64,000 nt of DNA from Archangium lansingense (GCF_026626635.1 NZ_JAPNKA010000001.1:4154001-4218000), one strand, 5' to 3'. Positions 26,025-37,599 are shown, numbered from the stretch's first letter. The notes: generated by a model from the letters alone, not told the origin. Made by a program: numbers and translations.

Positions 26025-26174
26025 TCCCACCACCTCCGCGTGTGCCGGTCCAACTGCTCGTTGGACGGACTCACCCTGGCCACGCGGGGCCGAGCGCGCA
26101 TCGCCCGGCGGGGATGCCGGGGACGCGCTGTTGCTCGGCATACAGACAGGGCCTGCCGGGGAGGGCGACTTCTG

Positions 26175-26873
26175 TCAGTTCGCGAAGTAGCGCTGCTGGA
26201 AGCGCTCGCAGTAGCGGACCAGGTTCTGCTGTCCCTGCGTGTGCTTCCGGAGGGGCGAGTCCACCGGAAACGCGAGGATGCTCAAGATGAACGCAAAGAG
26301 CGTCGCGTCGAACGAGGTGGGGTGGTCTCCCAGGAGGAACGGCTTGTCGCCGAGCACCGCCGCCACCGCGGAGACGTCGGCCTTGCCCATCTCGAGGATC
26401 TCCTCGGGCCGATGGCGGCCCATGCCGTGGGCCTGCATTGCCTTGCCGACTCCCCGGCGAATCAGGGGCACGATGGCCTTGCCGACGACGGGGGGGAAGA
26501 GGGCCTCGAAGATGGGCTTGTAGACGCGCCACCCATCGTCCGAGATCCAGCGCTCTTGGAGGATGACCCAGTTGAGGCTGTCCTCCAGCGTGCGCCGCAC
26601 CAGATGGCCCTTGGCGAGGTCCTCCGTGCTGAGCTTTGCGTCGAGCGTGTTGCCGTGCTTGCGCTTGAGGTGCTCGATGATGAACTGGGAGTCTCCCAGG
26701 TAAGAGCCATCCTCCTCGATGAAGGGGATCTTCCCCTTGGGGGCCTTTCCGAAGGCGGCCGGCTTCGGTGTGTACGGGATGCCCGTCATCCGGAGATAGG
26801 TCTCCAGCTTCAGACAGAAGGGGCTGATGTCGCTGACACCGAAGGCGGCGGGGCCTTTGTGGAGGGTGATCAT
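26175..26873 (-). CDS. Glutathione S-transferase-fold protein, metaxin/FAXC-like
   Basis: 232 residues from ATG 26873. The thioredoxin-like N-domain begins ITLHKGPAAFGVSDISPFCLKLETYLRMTGIPY; the SPFC-K-E and KGKIPFIEEDG...DSQFIIEHL parts are typical of metaxin/FAXC-type GST homologs. The C-domain is all-helical, with GDHPTSFDATLFAFIL, the conserved N-capping segment. Enzymatic activity of this subgroup is uncertain. It precedes the ABC-F gene on the other side, and both face left. Confidence 0.85.
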   Translation of the reverse strand: MITLHKGPAAFGVSDISPFCLKLETYLRMTGIPYTPKPAAFGKAPKGKIPFIEEDGSYLGDSQFIIEHLKRKHGNTLDAKLSTEDLAKGHLVRRTLEDSLNWVILQERWISDDGWRVYKPIFEALFPPVVGKAIVPLIRRGVGKAMQAHGMGRHRPEEILEMGKADVSAVAAVLGDKPFLLGDHPTSFDATLFAFILSILAFPVDSPLRKHTQGQQNLVRYCERFQQRYFAN

Positions 26874-26977
26874 GCGGGGAATCCAGCATGCCCGCGAGCA
26901 GCCCGTCCAGAACCTGTTGGGAGACATGAGGGGCAGCGGCGCCTGCGAGGGCTGCCACCCCTCATGTCCGTGGAACG

Positions 26978-28600
26978 TCAGCTGCGCAGGCCGGGAGCCT
27001 CGTGGCCGGTGCGGGCCACGTACTCCGTGTAGCCGCCGCCGTACTGGTGGATGCCCTCGGGCGTCAGCTCCAGCACCCGGTTGGACAGTGCGCCCAGGAA
27101 GTGCCGGTCGTGGCTCACGAAGAGCATGGTGCCCTCGTAGTTGGCCAGCGCCGCGATGAGCATCTGCTTCGTCGCCATGTCCAGGTGGTTGGTGGGCTCG
27201 TCGAGGATCAGGAAGTTGGGCGGGTCGTAGAGCATCTGCGCCAGCACCAGCCGCGCCTTCTCGCCTCCGGAGAGCACCTTGCACTTCTTCTCGATCTCAT
27301 CGCCGGAGAAGCCGAAGCACCCGGCCAGCGCCCGCAGCGAGCCCTGCGAGGCCCGCGGGAACCTGTCCACCAGCGAGTCGAACACCGTCTGGTCCGGCTT
27401 GAGCAGCTCCATGGCGTGCTGCGCGAAGTAACCCATCTTCACGCTGCCGCCGACGCTCACCGCTCCATCGTCCGGACGCGACTCACCGGAGATCAGCTTG
27501 AGCAGGGTGGACTTGCCGGCCCCGTTCACGCCCATCACGCACCAGCGCTCGCCGCGCCGCACGAGGAAGTCCAGCCCGTTGTAGATGCGGCGCTTGCCGT
27601 ACCCCTTCACCACCCGCTCCAGCTTCGCCACGTCGTCGCCCGAGCGCGGCGCCTGCTGGAACTCGAACACCAGCGTCTGCCGGCGCTTGGGCGGCTCCAC
27701 CTTCTCGATCTTCTCCAGCTTCTTCACCCGGCTCTGCACCTGGGCCGCGTGCGAGGCGCGCGCCTTGAAGCGCTCGATGAACTTCAGCTCCTTGGCGAGC
27801 ATGGCCTGCTGGCGCTCGTACTGCGCCTGCTGGTGCTTCTCGTTCAGCGCCCGCTGCTGCTCGTAGAACTCGTAGTTGCCCGAGTACGTCGTCAGCTCGC
27901 CGCCGTCGATCTCGATGATCTTCGTCACGATGCGGTTCAGGAACTCGCGATCGTGGCTCGTCATCAGCACCGCTCCCTCGAAGCCCTTGAGGAAGTTCTC
28001 CAGCCAGATGAGCGACTCGATGTCCAGGTGGTTGCTGGGCTCGTCCAGCAGCATCACGTCCGGGCTCATCAGGAGGATGCGGGCCAGGGCCACGCGCATC
28101 TTCCATCCGCCCGACAGCGCGCCCACGTCCCCGTCCATCATTTCCTCGGAGAAGCCGAGGCCGGCGAGGATCTCCCGCGCCCGTCCCTCCAGCGCGTAGC
28201 CGCCCAGCTCCTCGTAGCGCCCCTGCACCACGCCGAAGCGCTCCACGAGCTTGTCCATCTCGTCCATGCGCTCCGGGTCCGCCATGGCCGCCTCGAGCTG
28301 CTTGAGCTCGGCCGCCACCTCAGAGACCGGCCCCGCGCCGTCCATCACCGCCGCCACCGCGCTCTGCCCGGCCATCTCGCCCACGTCCTGGTCGAAGTAG
28401 CCGACCGTGACGCCGCGATCCACGGACACCTGCCCCTCGTCCGGGTGCTCGCGCTGGACCACCATCCGGAACAGGGTGGATTTGCCCGCTCCGTTCGGGC
28501 CCACGAGGCCCACCTTCTCGCCCTTGTTGAGCTGCGCAGACGCCTCCACGAAGAGGATCTGCTGTCCGTGCTGCTTGCCGATGTTGTCGAGACGAATCAT
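26978..28600 (-). CDS. ABC-F family ATP-binding protein
   Basis: 540 residues with two ABC domains and no membrane part. Walker A motifs are GPNGAGKST and GVNGAGKST, signatures LSGGWKMR and LSGGEKAR, and Walker B/D-loops LLDEPSNHLD and LDEPTNHLD. A charged linker between them (RALNEKHQQAQYERQQAML) is the P-site tRNA interaction motif region of ABC-F proteins. Members act on the ribosome as translation factors or antibiotic-protection proteins. It resembles the YbiT/EttA-like branch in size. It is followed leftward by the GST gene. Confidence 0.92.
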   Translation of the reverse strand: MIRLDNIGKQHGQQILFVEASAQLNKGEKVGLVGPNGAGKSTLFRMVVQREHPDEGQVSVDRGVTVGYFDQDVGEMAGQSAVAAVMDGAGPVSEVAAELKQLEAAMADPERMDEMDKLVERFGVVQGRYEELGGYALEGRAREILAGLGFSEEMMDGDVGALSGGWKMRVALARILLMSPDVMLLDEPSNHLDIESLIWLENFLKGFEGAVLMTSHDREFLNRIVTKIIEIDGGELTTYSGNYEFYEQQRALNEKHQQAQYERQQAMLAKELKFIERFKARASHAAQVQSRVKKLEKIEKVEPPKRRQTLVFEFQQAPRSGDDVAKLERVVKGYGKRRIYNGLDFLVRRGERWCVMGVNGAGKSTLLKLISGESRPDDGAVSVGGSVKMGYFAQHAMELLKPDQTVFDSLVDRFPRASQGSLRALAGCFGFSGDEIEKKCKVLSGGEKARLVLAQMLYDPPNFLILDEPTNHLDMATKQMLIAALANYEGTMLFVSHDRHFLGALSNRVLELTPEGIHQYGGGYTEYVARTGHEAPGLRS

Positions 28601-28623
28601 GGGACCTCAGATGCGGGCGAGTG

Positions 28624-28662
28624 ACTGACCCTCACCCCGGCCCTCTCCCAGAGGGAGAGGGG
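28624..28662. repeat. REP-like palindromic element
   Basis: TGACCCTCACCCCGG followed by CCCTCTCCC-AGA-GGGAGAGGG, a perfect 9-bp stem (28641-28649 with 28653-28661). This sequence class recurs as dispersed intergenic palindromes in many proteobacteria. Here it sits between two same-strand ABC-F genes and lacks the T-run needed for a classical terminator. Confidence 0.6.
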
Positions 28663-28690
28663 GTATTGCACACAGTGGGTTTCTTGGCGC

Positions 28691-30613
28691 TCAGGCTCCA
28701 GCGACCAGGTTCTGCAGCTCCTGCCAGCGCGTGTAGAGGCGTTCGACTTCCGCCGTCTTCGCGTCCAGCTCCTTCTGTACTTCGGCCGCCTTCGTGCCGC
28801 TGGAGTAGACGCTGGGATCCACGAGCTGCGCTTCCAGCTCGGCCTTGCGCATCTCCGCGGCCTCGATGACCGACTCCATCCCGTCCAGCTCGCGCTGCTC
28901 CTTGTACGAGAGCTTGCCCGGCTTGCGCGTCTGCTTCGGCTCGGCCACGGGCGCGGGCTCGGTCTTCTTCGCCGTGGGCGCGGCCGCTGCGGCACGGGCG
29001 AGGGACTGCTCCTTCAGCCGCCGGTACATGGCGAAGTTGCCCTCGTAGCGCACCACCTTGCCGTCGCCCTCGAAGGACAGGATGGACGTGGCCACCTTGT
29101 CGAGGAAGTACCGGTCGTGCGTCACCAGGAGCACGCTGCCGGTGAAGCTCAGCAGCAGCCCCTCGAGGATGTTCAGCGTGACGATGTCCAGGTCGTTCGT
29201 CGGCTCGTCCAGCACGAGGACGTTGGCACCCTCCAGGAAGAGCCGCGCGAGCAGCAACCGGTTGCGCTCGCCACCCGACAGCGCCTTCACCTTCATGCGC
29301 TGCATGGGCACGGGGAAGAGCAGGTCATCCAGGTAGTCGCGCAGCGCCACCCGCTGGTCTCCCAGCTCCACCCAGTCGTCCCCGCGCGGCGAGGCCGCCT
29401 CGTACACCGTCTGCTCCGGGTCCAGCGAGGCGCGGGTCTGGTCGTAGTAGGCGACCTTCGTGTTCTTGCCGATGACCACCTTCCCGGAGTCCGGAGGCAG
29501 CTCGCCGAGCAGCACGCGCAGGAAGGTCGTCTTCCCCACACCATTGGGCCCCACCAGGCCCACGCGCTCACCGCGCTGGAGCATCAGGTTCACGCCCTTG
29601 AGCACGCTGCGCTCACCATAGGACTTGTGAACGCCCTCGGCCTCGATGACGGTGTGGCCCAGCCGGGGCGCCTGCATCACCTGCAGCCCCGCCACCTTCG
29701 GCCGCTGGAAGCCCTTCTCCTCCATCAGCTTGCGAGCCCGCTCGATGCGCGCCTTGCTCTTGGTGCGCCGCGCCTCCGGGCCCTTGCGCAGCCACGCCAC
29801 TTCCTGGGCGATCCACCGCTCGCGCTTGTGCTGGGCGAGGGACGCATTCTCCTGCGCCACCAGCTTCTGCTCCACGTAGGCTTCGTAGTTGCCCGGGTAC
29901 GAGACGACGCCCTCTCCGGGCTGGATCTCCACCATCCGATCCACCAGCCCGTCCAGGAAGTAGCGGTCGTGCGTCACCAGCAGCAGCGAGCCGGGCAGCT
30001 TGTCCAGCTCCTCCTCGAGCCAGTCCACCGTGTCCGCGTCCAGGTGGTTGGTTGGCTCGTCCAGCATCAGCAGGTCCGGCCGCGTCAGCAGCGCGCGGGC
30101 GATGGCCACCCGCTTGCGCAGGCCGCCGGACAGCTCGGCCACGGGCCGGTCCCAGTCCTTCACGCCCAGCCGATCCAACAGCGTCTTGGCGTGGTGCTCC
30201 GTGTCCCAGCCGCCGAGCTGCTCGATCTTGTCCGACAGCGCCGCGAGCTGCTCCATCAGCTTGCCCTGCGCGTCGGCGGGAGTGGACTCCATGCGGCGGA
30301 TGAGCTCGGCATGCGTGGCCAGCGCATCCTTGAGGGGCCCCTGGGCCACGCTCAGCTCCGAGGCCACCGTGGCGCCCGGAGCGAACTCGGGCTCCTGCGG
30401 CAGGTAGGTGACGCGAGCGCCACGGCGCAGCTGCAGCTCCCCCGCGTCCGCGCGCGCCGCCCCCGCCAATATCTTCATCAGCGAGGACTTGCCGGAGCCG
30501 TTCACTCCCACCAGGCCCACGCGCTCACCTTCTTCGATGGTGAGCGTCAGGCCCTGGAAGACGGTACGGCTGCCGAAGGACAGTTGGACGTCGGCGGCGC
30601 GGAGCAGGGTCAA
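28691..30613 (-). CDS. uup: ABC-F ATPase Uup-type
   Basis: 640 residues. Two ABC domains have Walker A GVNGSGKSS and GPNGVGKTT, signatures LSGGLRKRV and LSGGERNRL, and Walker B LLMLDEPTNHLD and VLVLDEPTNDLD. The C-terminal ~90 residues form a coiled coil (LSYKEQRELDGMESVIEAAEMRKAELE), the Uup C-terminal domain that binds DNA in E. coli. Uup acts in ribosome function and in suppressing imprecise transposon excision. It is the second ABC-F gene, 90 bp from the other; its linker and C-terminus differ enough that they are not recent duplicates. Confidence 0.9.
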   Translation of the reverse strand: MTLLRAADVQLSFGSRTVFQGLTLTIEEGERVGLVGVNGSGKSSLMKILAGAARADAGELQLRRGARVTYLPQEPEFAPGATVASELSVAQGPLKDALATHAELIRRMESTPADAQGKLMEQLAALSDKIEQLGGWDTEHHAKTLLDRLGVKDWDRPVAELSGGLRKRVAIARALLTRPDLLMLDEPTNHLDADTVDWLEEELDKLPGSLLLVTHDRYFLDGLVDRMVEIQPGEGVVSYPGNYEAYVEQKLVAQENASLAQHKRERWIAQEVAWLRKGPEARRTKSKARIERARKLMEEKGFQRPKVAGLQVMQAPRLGHTVIEAEGVHKSYGERSVLKGVNLMLQRGERVGLVGPNGVGKTTFLRVLLGELPPDSGKVVIGKNTKVAYYDQTRASLDPEQTVYEAASPRGDDWVELGDQRVALRDYLDDLLFPVPMQRMKVKALSGGERNRLLLARLFLEGANVLVLDEPTNDLDIVTLNILEGLLLSFTGSVLLVTHDRYFLDKVATSILSFEGDGKVVRYEGNFAMYRRLKEQSLARAAAAAPTAKKTEPAPVAEPKQTRKPGKLSYKEQRELDGMESVIEAAEMRKAELEAQLVDPSVYSSGTKAAEVQKELDAKTAEVERLYTRWQELQNLVAGA

Positions 30614-30658
30614 GGGTTCCTCTGGGTCAGTACGGAGGTTCTCGTCGCGGGTGCTTCT

Positions 30659-32116
30659 TTACAGCCACTTGGGCGCGCGAGGCCTCTGGGAAACGGCGGG
30701 CGGTGCCGCCGGGGCCGACGCCGAGGGGCGCTGGGCCTGCTGCTGGGTGGCCGGACGGTCGCTCCGAGCCGGACGCGCCGACTCCGAGCCCCGGGGGCCT
30801 CCTGCGTTCGCACCACGGCCACCACCACCACCCCGGCGGCGTCCTCCCCCGTTGCCGTCGCGGCGCCCGCCGTCACGGCGCTCGCCGTCACGGCGCTGCC
30901 CCTGCGGCGGACGAGTGCTCTGCTGGGCCCGGGCCGGAGCCTGCTCGAGCGCGCCCTCGGCGGGAGGCGGCAGGTTCGAGCGGTGCGAGTGGGCCTCCAT
31001 CACCGGCACGCGCCGGCGGATGGTTCGCTCGATGTCCTTCAGGTACGCGCGCTCCTCGGTGTCGCAGAAGGAGAGGGCGATGCCCGCCGCGCCCGCGCGG
31101 CCCGTGCGGCCGATGCGGTGCACGTACGTCTCCGGCACGTTGGGCAGGTCGAAGTTGATGACGTGGGTGATGCCGTCGATGTCGATGCCCCGCGCCGCGA
31201 TGTCCGTGGCCACCAGCACCCGGCAGGTGCCGGACTTGAAGGCCGCCAGGGCCCGCTCGCGCGCGTTCTGGCTCTTGTTGCCGTGGATGGGCTCGGCCCC
31301 GATGCCGGCGGCCTCCAGCTGCTTGGCCACGCGGTTCGCGCCGTGCTTGGTGCGCGTGAAGACGAGCACCCGCTCGATGGCCCTGTCCGTCTGCAGCAGA
31401 TGCACCAGCAGGCCGCGCTTCTGCTCCTTCTCCACGAAGTACAGGCGCTGGTCGATGGTCTCCGCGGTGGTGGCCACCGGCGCCACCTCCACCCGCACCG
31501 GGTTCTTCAGGATGCTGTTGGCCAGCCCCTGGATCTCCGGCGGCATGGTGGCCGAGAAGAACAGCGTCTGCCGCTGCGTGGGCAGCTTCGCGATGACGCG
31601 CTTCACGTCATGGATGAAGCCCATGTCCAGCATCCGGTCCGCCTCGTCGAGGACGAACACCTCGAGCGACTTGTAGGACACGAAGCCCTGGTTCATCAGA
31701 TCCAACAGGCGGCCCGGGGTGGCCACGAGGATGTCCACGCCCTGCTTGAGCACCTGCTCCTGGGCGTTCTGGCCCACGCCGCCGAAGATGACGGCAGAGG
31801 TGATGCCGGTGAAACGCCCGTAGGCGCGGATGCTGTCCCCAATCTGCGCGGCCAGCTCCCGGGTGGGGCTGAGCACGAGCGCGCGGATGGGGCGGCCGCG
31901 GGCGGGCGGCGGCGGGCGGCCCACGGACAGCCGCTGGAGGATGGGCAGCGTGAACGCCGCCGTCTTGCCGGTGCCCGTCTGCGCGCAGCCGAGCACGTCC
32001 TTGCCCTCCAGCACGTGGGGGATGGCCTGCACCTGGATGGGCGTGGGCGTGGTGTAGCCCTCGGCCTTCACGGCGCGCAGCAGGGGCTCGGCAAGCTTCA
32101 GATCTTCGAAAGTCAT
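30659..32116 (-). CDS. rhlE: DEAD-box RNA helicase, RhlE-type
   Basis: 485 residues from ATG 32116 (MTFEDLKL). Q motif TPTPIQVQAIP, motif I AQTGTGKT, motif Ia PTRELAAQ, motif II VLDEADRMLDMGF, motif III SATM, motif IV region FTRTKHGANR, motif V TDIAARGIDI and motif VI HRIGRTGRAG are all intact. The C-terminal ~110 residues are low-complexity Arg/Gly/Gln-rich, an RNA-binding extension. It probably unwinds rRNA or mRNA structures. It lies just downstream of the EF-G gene terminator, so it likely has its own promoter. Confidence 0.93.
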   Translation of the reverse strand: MTFEDLKLAEPLLRAVKAEGYTTPTPIQVQAIPHVLEGKDVLGCAQTGTGKTAAFTLPILQRLSVGRPPPPARGRPIRALVLSPTRELAAQIGDSIRAYGRFTGITSAVIFGGVGQNAQEQVLKQGVDILVATPGRLLDLMNQGFVSYKSLEVFVLDEADRMLDMGFIHDVKRVIAKLPTQRQTLFFSATMPPEIQGLANSILKNPVRVEVAPVATTAETIDQRLYFVEKEQKRGLLVHLLQTDRAIERVLVFTRTKHGANRVAKQLEAAGIGAEPIHGNKSQNARERALAAFKSGTCRVLVATDIAARGIDIDGITHVINFDLPNVPETYVHRIGRTGRAGAAGIALSFCDTEERAYLKDIERTIRRRVPVMEAHSHRSNLPPPAEGALEQAPARAQQSTRPPQGQRRDGERRDGGRRDGNGGGRRRGGGGGRGANAGGPRGSESARPARSDRPATQQQAQRPSASAPAAPPAVSQRPRAPKWL

Positions 32117-32173
32117 GTGTTCTCTTGAGTGGGGAGGGTCCCCGGGGGGCCCGCGACGCGAATCGCCGACGGG

Positions 32174-32212
32174 CCCGAAAACAAAGAAGGCGCCCCCGGG
32201 GGAGGCGCCTTC
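32174..32212 (-). terminator. Rho-independent terminator of the EF-G gene
   Basis: On the minus strand GAAGGCGCC and GGCGCCTTC form a long GC stem (32212 down to 32186), followed by TTTGTTTT (32185-32178). It lies about 43 bp after the EF-G stop. Confidence 0.85.
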
Positions 32213-32254
32213 CTTCAACAGCCTGGAAGTGTCAGGCCGTGCAGCGCGGGACGA

Positions 32255-34369
<2,115 letters not shown>

Positions 34370-34694
34370 GAGGGTCGGTCCTTCTGCTGATTGAAGTCCT
34401 GCGGGAACAGGGCAGGGGGCGCCCTTACTTCCCGACGCTTGAAGTTTCCAGCCAAATCGGCATGGAACCGGGGAGCCGTCTACTCTCTCTCAGGCTCAAG
34501 GGGAAGCCCCCCCGGGTGCTGGGCCGCTGGAGGAGCCCTGCCTACACTCGGGGTTCATAACCCTGTAGCACCCCGAAAGCTTCTGTTGTCCAGGACGATT
34601 TCCGGGGGGAGAGGTGGGATGAACCGCCCGGACGGCTGTCCGGTGAGGTAGGAAGGGTGGAAGGGGCCTGGGCCCCTACCCGAGGAGGATGCAC
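34370..34694. other. Intergenic region upstream of EF-G
   Basis: This 325-bp divergent gap should hold promoters for the EF-G gene (leftward) and the small 34695 gene (rightward). It contains one short hairpin, GGGTT-CAT-AACCC (34551-34563). An open frame at 34391-34651 has no ribosome site and non-coding composition. No clear -10/-35 or RNA gene was found. Confidence 0.4.
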
Positions 34695-35021
34695 ATGGCG
34701 AAGCCCGCTGGTTTCGACAGGGACATCGGCTACCTGATGCCCTTCCTGGATCGGGTCGCCGCCACGGCCGACACGCTGCCGGACGCCGCGGCCCGCGAGG
34801 AGCTCAAGCGCCTCATGGCCGAGGAGAAGGAGCGCTGGGCCCGGATCCAGCAGCTTCTGGGTGGGGCCGCGGGGCAGGGGACGTCCGCGGCCACCCCTGC
34901 GGCAGATTCTCGCGCCCCCTCCAGCACGCCGGGGTTGGCCCGGGCCCATGCCGATGAGATCAACCGGGTGCAGCCGCGCCAGGCGGGGCTCACCGTGGGT
35001 AGCCTGAAGCGGCAGTCCTGA
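34695..35021 (+). CDS. Small hypothetical protein
   Basis: 108 residues from ATG 34695, with GAGGAGG six bases upstream. The N-terminus is helical and charged (DIGYLMPFLDRVAATADTL, AREELKRLMAEEKERWARIQQLL) and the rest is a Gly/Ala/Ser/Pro-rich tail ending LTVGSLKRQS. No signal peptide or known domain. The strong ribosome site and typical codon bias support a real gene. Function unknown. Confidence 0.7.
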   Translation: MAKPAGFDRDIGYLMPFLDRVAATADTLPDAAAREELKRLMAEEKERWARIQQLLGGAAGQGTSAATPAADSRAPSSTPGLARAHADEINRVQPRQAGLTVGSLKRQS

Positions 35022-35045
35022 GCCCGCAGGCCGGGGGGAAGACCC

Positions 35046-35858
35046 TCACGCCTTGCCGGGGGTGTAGCGGAGGCCCTCGGAGACCTCGGTGTCGGTGAGG
35101 AGCCGGAAGGAGCCCTCGGGCACATCCAGCTCCACCCCACCCACGGCCTCGCGGTGCAGGGCGCGCACCGGCAGCCCCACCGCGCCCAACATTCGCTTCA
35201 CCTGGTGGTTGCGGCCCTCGGTGACGGTCACCTCCACGGTGTGCGCGTCGCGCAGCCGGACCTTCGCGGGCCGGGCGGGGCCGTCCTCCAACTGTACGCC
35301 GTGGCGCAACGGCTCCACCTTCTCCTCGTCCGCCTCGCTGAAGACCGTGGCCACGTAGCGCTTGGTCAGGTGCGTGTCGGGGGACGTCGCGTGCGTCACC
35401 AGCTTGTCGTCATTGGTGAAGAGGAGCAGCCCGGTGGTGCCCCGGTCCAGCCGTCCCACCGCGTGCCAGGTGAAGCCGGCCAGCTCCGGCGGAAGTTGGG
35501 GCAGGAGCACCTCATAGACGGTGCCCACGCCATGCTGGCCCACCGTGGAGGTGAGCAGCTCGGCCGGCTTGTGGAAGGCCAGGACGCGAGTGGGGGCCTC
35601 GAGCGACACGGGCAACCCGTCCACGCGTACGGCGGCACCCGGGGGAACGGGGGCGAGAGGTTGCTTCACCACGCGCCCGTTCACGGAGACACGGCCGGCC
35701 TTGATGGCGTCCTCGGCCTCATCCTGGGGCAGCACCCCGGCCCGTGAGAGCGCGCGAGCGAGCCAGTCCGGCTTGGCTTTTCCCTCCCAGCGCCCGGGGT
35801 GGGCGTGCTTGTTGGAGGAGGGGGGAGGGGAGCGGCGGGAGGGGGGCTTGCGATTCAT
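35046..35858 (-). CDS. rRNA pseudouridine synthase (RsuA/RluB family)
   Basis: 270 residues. After a basic Pro/Arg-rich N-terminus of about 30 residues comes an S4 RNA-binding domain (LARALSRAGVLPQDEAEDAIKAGRVSVNGRVV), then the synthase domain: FHKPAELLTST, catalytic AVGRLDRGTTGLLLFTNDD with Asp, LTKRY and VTEGRNHQVKRML. It isomerises a specific uridine in rRNA to pseudouridine. It converges on the small 34695 gene. Confidence 0.92.
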   Translation of the reverse strand: MNRKPPSRRSPPPSSNKHAHPGRWEGKAKPDWLARALSRAGVLPQDEAEDAIKAGRVSVNGRVVKQPLAPVPPGAAVRVDGLPVSLEAPTRVLAFHKPAELLTSTVGQHGVGTVYEVLLPQLPPELAGFTWHAVGRLDRGTTGLLLFTNDDKLVTHATSPDTHLTKRYVATVFSEADEEKVEPLRHGVQLEDGPARPAKVRLRDAHTVEVTVTEGRNHQVKRMLGAVGLPVRALHREAVGGVELDVPEGSFRLLTDTEVSEGLRYTPGKA

Positions 35859-36054
35859 GGCTCGGGGCCACTGTAACGGCCGCGAGTCAATGCCGCGAGG
35901 GTTCGTCGAAGTCGCCCCCCCTCGGCCGAGCTGGGCGTGGGGTCGGGCTCTGCCTGGGGCATGCGGCGCTCCCGCTCGCCGGAGGGGGGAGGGGAGCGCT
36001 TGCGGCTGGACGCCTGCTCACTCAGTCTCGCCGCCCCGCTCACCGGAGGACTTC

Positions 36055-37041
36055 ATGCTGCGTTCCATCCCGTTGCTCGTCCTGCTCGCCATGCCCGCGT
36101 TCGCCGCCGGGCCGGCTCCCGTTCCCAAGCGGCCCGTGCACACCTACTCCATCGTCGCGCGCGATCCCGAGACGGGGGACCTCGGCGTGGCGGTGCAGTC
36201 CCATTGGTTCTCGGTGGGCTCGACGGTGCCCTGGGCCGAGGCGGGCGTTGGGGCGGTGGCCACCCAGTCCTTCGTGGATCCGTCCTACGGGAAGCTCGGC
36301 CTGGAGCTGATGCGCGCGGGCCGCAGCGCCCCCCAATCCCTCGCCGGGCTGCTGGCGGCGGACACGGCGAGCCAGGTGCGTCAGGTGGGGATGATCGACG
36401 CGCAGGGCCGGGTGGCGGCGCACACGGGGGAGAAGTGCATCGCCGCGGCGGGCCACATCGTGGGGGAGAACTTCTCGGTGCAGGCCAACATGATGGAGAA
36501 GGACACCGTGTGGCCGGCGATGGCGAAGGCCTACCGGGAGTCGAAGGGAGACCTGGCCGAGCGGATGCTGGCGGCGCTCGAGGCCGCGGAGGCCCAGGGG
36601 GGTGACATCCGGGGCAAGCAGTCGGCAGCGCTCATCGTGGTGTCGGGCAAGGCCTCGGGGCGCCCCTGGGCGGACCGGAAGTTCGACCTGCGAGTGGATG
36701 ACCACACGGCCCCGTTGAAGGAGCTGCGCCGGCTGGTGACGTTGCAGCGGGCGTACAACCTGATGAACGAGGGAGACCTGGCCATCGAGCGCAATGACAC
36801 GCAGGCGGCGCTGAAGGCCTACTCAGCGGCGGAGGAGTTGGCGCCGGGCAACGCCGAGATGGTGTTCTGGCACGCGGTGTCCCTGGTCAACGTGGGGAAG
36901 GTGGACGAGGCGGTGCCGCTCCTCCAGAAGGCCTACAAGGCGGACCCGCGCTGGAAGGAGCTGCTCAAGCGGCTGCCGAAGTCGGGGCTGTTTCCGGAGG
37001 ACCCGAAGCTGATGACGAAGCTGTTGGGCGCCGTGCGCTGA
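36055..37041 (+). CDS. Secreted DUF1028 protein with C-terminal helical repeat region
   Basis: 328 residues from ATG 36055, with CCGGAGGA at 36043-36050. The signal peptide ends near AFAAGP. DUF1028 features are HTYSIVARDPETGDLGVAVQSHWFSVGSTVPWAEAGVGAVATQS and VGMIDAQGRVAAHTGEKC. Family members have an Ntn-hydrolase-like fold but their substrate is unknown. The C-terminal ~100 residues look TPR-like (DTQAALKAYSAAEELAPGNAEMVFWHAVSLVNVGKVDEAVPLLQKAYKADP). The protein is likely periplasmic or secreted. Confidence 0.87.
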   Translation: MLRSIPLLVLLAMPAFAAGPAPVPKRPVHTYSIVARDPETGDLGVAVQSHWFSVGSTVPWAEAGVGAVATQSFVDPSYGKLGLELMRAGRSAPQSLAGLLAADTASQVRQVGMIDAQGRVAAHTGEKCIAAAGHIVGENFSVQANMMEKDTVWPAMAKAYRESKGDLAERMLAALEAAEAQGGDIRGKQSAALIVVSGKASGRPWADRKFDLRVDDHTAPLKELRRLVTLQRAYNLMNEGDLAIERNDTQAALKAYSAAEELAPGNAEMVFWHAVSLVNVGKVDEAVPLLQKAYKADPRWKELLKRLPKSGLFPEDPKLMTKLLGAVR

Positions 37042-37045
37042 CCGC

Positions 37046-37540
37046 TCATTCCATCCGGAGCTGGAGGCAGACAGGGGGGCCCTCTCTCGAGGGGACAATG
37101 ACGAGCAGGCGGTCATAGTCCTGCTCCCCGAGGGTGAGGTCCGGCGTGCAGCCCAGCGTCTTCCACAGCGCGGGCATCACGTTGGAGTGACTCACCACCA
37201 GCGCCACATCGGAGGTGCCGAGGGCCTGGAGCTTCTGGGGGACCTGGGTCGCGGACTCCTTGGCGGGCACCACCACACGCGTGGCCTTGCTCTGGGCCAG
37301 CAGCGGAGCGGCGGTCTGCTGCGTGCGCTCGCGGTCGGTGACGAGGACGTGGGTGACCTTTACGTCTCGCAGGAGGCGCGCCAGCTTCCGGGCCCGAGCA
37401 TGTCCGGCGTCCGAGAGCAGGGCGTTGGGAGACTCGTCCACCTTCTCCGCGTGCCGCACCAGGTACACGATGGGCTGCGCGATCGCGGTGCGAGTGGTGA
37501 CGAGGAGGAGGAGGGCAAGCAGCAGGGGGAGGTGGCGCAT
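37046..37540 (-). CDS. Histidine phosphatase superfamily protein, secreted
   Basis: 164 residues from ATG 37540. Signal peptide LLLALLLLVTTRTAIAQ. The RHG-like catalytic site is IVYLVRHAEK with the phosphorylated His, then TDRERTQQTAAPL with Arg and VVSHSNVMPALW with the second His. Smaller than most phosphoglycerate mutase-like enzymes, but the core is complete. A periplasmic phosphatase of unknown substrate. It lies 60 bp downstream of trmJ. Confidence 0.87.
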   Translation of the reverse strand: MRHLPLLLALLLLVTTRTAIAQPIVYLVRHAEKVDESPNALLSDAGHARARKLARLLRDVKVTHVLVTDRERTQQTAAPLLAQSKATRVVVPAKESATQVPQKLQALGTSDVALVVSHSNVMPALWKTLGCTPDLTLGEQDYDRLLVIVPSREGPPVCLQLRME

Positions 37541-37599
37541 GTCGCACGTGTCCTTGGTTCGGGGTCCGCCGCGGGACGGCTCCCGGTCTGAGGTGAAGG

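Noticed and set aside
34540..34580. GGGTTCATAACCC, reminiscent of a tRNA T-arm
   Set aside because: No acceptor stem, anticodon arm or correct T-loop (GGTTCAAATCC-like) around it; it is a plain short hairpin.
34391..34651. Open frame upstream of the small 34695 gene
   Set aside because: No ribosome site, mixed composition and no hydrophobic or family pattern.
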